Below the pieces are notes generated by a model. That model was not told the origin of the DNA. It saw only the letters and a program-made list of their open reading frames with translations, and ran no database searches. From Phenylobacterium sp. J367 (GTDB lineage Bacteria; Pseudomonadota; Alphaproteobacteria; Caulobacterales; Caulobacteraceae), in contig NZ_JAJONA010000001.1 in the NCBI RefSeq assembly GCF_024699985.1, forward strand, positions 124,001-188,000: DNA of 64,000 nucleotides. Reading direction: 5' to 3'. The position numbers were made by a program, and so were the translations under genes. Each line of letters begins with the position of its first letter. The stretch's first letter is position 1. This document shows, in pieces, positions 63,156 through 64,000 of the stretch.

Positions 63156-63210
63156 GCGGCGAGCATAGCCAAGCGCGGGAGTTGGCGCGAGGGCGGCGCC
63201 TCGTGTAAGC

Positions 63211-63771
63211 GTGGCAGCCTCCATGGACCGCTTCGACCCGCTGCGCCGCCGCACCATCGCCCTCGTCGGACTGATGGGCGTGGGGAAATCGAGCGTCGGC
63301 CGCCGGCTCGCCAGCGCCCTCGACCTGCCCTTCCGCGACGCCGACCACGAGGTGGAGGCCGCCGCCGGCCGGTCGATCTCGGACATCTTCACCGACCTGG
63401 GCGAGGCCGCCTTCCGCGAAGGCGAGCGCCGGGTGATCGCCCGCCTGCTCGACCAGCCGCCCCATGTGCTGGCCACCGGCGGCGGCGCCTTCATGAACCC
63501 GGAGACCCGCGCGCTGATCAAGTCGAAGGCCGTCTCGGTCTGGCTGAAGGCCGATCTCGAGCTGCTGGCCCGGCGCATCGCGCGCAAGGACACCCGCCCG
63601 CTGGTGGCCGGCAAGAACCCGTTGACCGTCCTGAAGGACCTGGCGGAGACCCGCTACCCCGTCTACGCCGAGGCCGACATCGCGGTGGAGACCGGCGACG
63701 CCGCCCACCATGTGACCGTGGAGCAGGTGATCCGGGCGCTCAGCGAGCACCTGGAGACCCGCGCCCAATGA
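63211..63771 (+). CDS. aroK: shikimate kinase
   Basis: 186 residues from GTG at 63211; an ATG at 63223 ([10 protein letters not shown]) is an equally good start, as neither has a clear SD. P-loop GLMGVGKS at 20-27, shikimate-binding DADHEVE and GGGAF, and the lid Arg in [10 protein letters not shown]. It phosphorylates shikimate in aromatic amino-acid synthesis. The stop overlaps the aroB ATG (ATGA), so the pair is coupled. Confidence 0.92.
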   Translation: MAASMDRFDPLRRRTIALVGLMGVGKSSVGRRLASALDLPFRDADHEVEAAAGRSISDIFTDLGEAAFREGERRVIARLLDQPPHVLATGGGAFMNPETRALIKSKAVSVWLKADLELLARRIARKDTRPLVAGKNPLTVLKDLAETRYPVYAEADIAVETGDAAHHVTVEQVIRALSEHLETRAQ

Positions 63772-64000
63772 CCCCGCCTGAGCCCCGCATCGTGCCCGTG
63801 GGCCTTGGCGCGCGCGCCTATGAGGTCGTCATCGGCCAGGGCGTGCTGGACGAGGCCGGCCGGCGGCTGCTGCCGTTCCTGAAGAACCGGCGCGTGGCGG
63901 TCGTCAGCGACGAGACGGTCTGGGCGCTCCATGGCGCGCGCCTGACCGCCATCCTCGATCGCTCGGGAATCGACGTCGCGCCGGTGATCGTGCCGCCCGG
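63768..64000 (+). CDS. aroB: 3-dehydroquinate synthase, 5' part
   Basis: The first 77 codons, cut by the window end. The N-terminal domain is typical of Aro[21 protein letters not shown] and [16 protein letters not shown]. AroB converts DAHP to 3-dehydroquinate. It overlaps aroK by four bases; the aroK-aroB order beside a divergent xerD fits Caulobacterales. Confidence 0.9.
   Translation, partial: MTPPEPRIVPVGLGARAYEVVIGQGVLDEAGRRLLPFLKNRRVAVVSDETVWALHGARLTAILDRSGIDVAPVIVPP

Overview
This is a GC-rich alphaproteobacterial chromosome segment, most likely from the Caulobacteraceae (Caulobacter/Phenylobacterium type; the genus is inference). The evidence is a Caulobacter-style divergent hook cluster with facing sigma-54 promoters, a sciP (CtrA inhibitor) gene with a CtrA-like box directly after flgE, and many relatives of housekeeping proteins of that family. 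No phage, transposase, tRNA, rRNA or CRISPR array was seen.

Layout. 1-7.9 kb: late flagellar genes (flgL, flgK on minus; fliK, flgD, flgE on plus) and sciP. 7.9-21 kb: housekeeping genes (RusA-like, fumC, polyprenyl diphosphate synthase, rsgA, ilvC, arfB), several GNAT acetyltransferases, small envelope proteins and one gene of visibly lower GC (20457-21212). 21.3-31.5 kb: clpB, a FadL-type porin, two tandem S9 peptidases, a nitrilase-superfamily/DUF1178 pair and grxC. 31.5-45 kb: comF, a methyltransferase, a GIY-YIG gene enclosed by an inverted palindromic repeat, mutT/yjbQ, an RhlE-type helicase, cutA, a parvulin lipoprotein, argJ, a thiolase and secA. 45-58 kb: an accessory catabolic region (flavin monooxygenase, alkyl sulfatase, carotenoid oxygenase, TetR, epoxide hydrolase, threonine aldolase, a large TonB-dependent receptor, nitronate monooxygenase). 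58-64 kb: accA, membrane and surface proteins, xerD and the start of aroK-aroB.

Quality of the sequence. At least 25 single-base indels, mostly one extra G or C in a short G/C run, break about twenty genes, including essential ones (secA, ilvC, flgE, rhlE, xerD). In almost every case removing or restoring one base gives a family-typical protein, so these are probably sequencing or assembly errors. Gene spans below are those of the restored gene, with the suspect base position stated. One consequence is a false 807-codon fusion of the parvulin gene to argJ.

Two repeat families lie between genes: about 140-180 bp imperfect palindromes with CCCTCCCC/GGGGAGGG ends, and a shorter palindrome with the core CCCGGCGAAAGCCGGG that occurs in inverted pairs. 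One such pair brackets the GIY-YIG gene exactly. Other candidate control elements are a leader ORF plus terminator hairpin ahead of a YhhY-like acetyltransferase, an 18-codon ORF with a strong ribosome site ahead of rsgA, and palindromic operators ahead of the carotenoid oxygenase/TetR pair and the nitronate monooxygenase.
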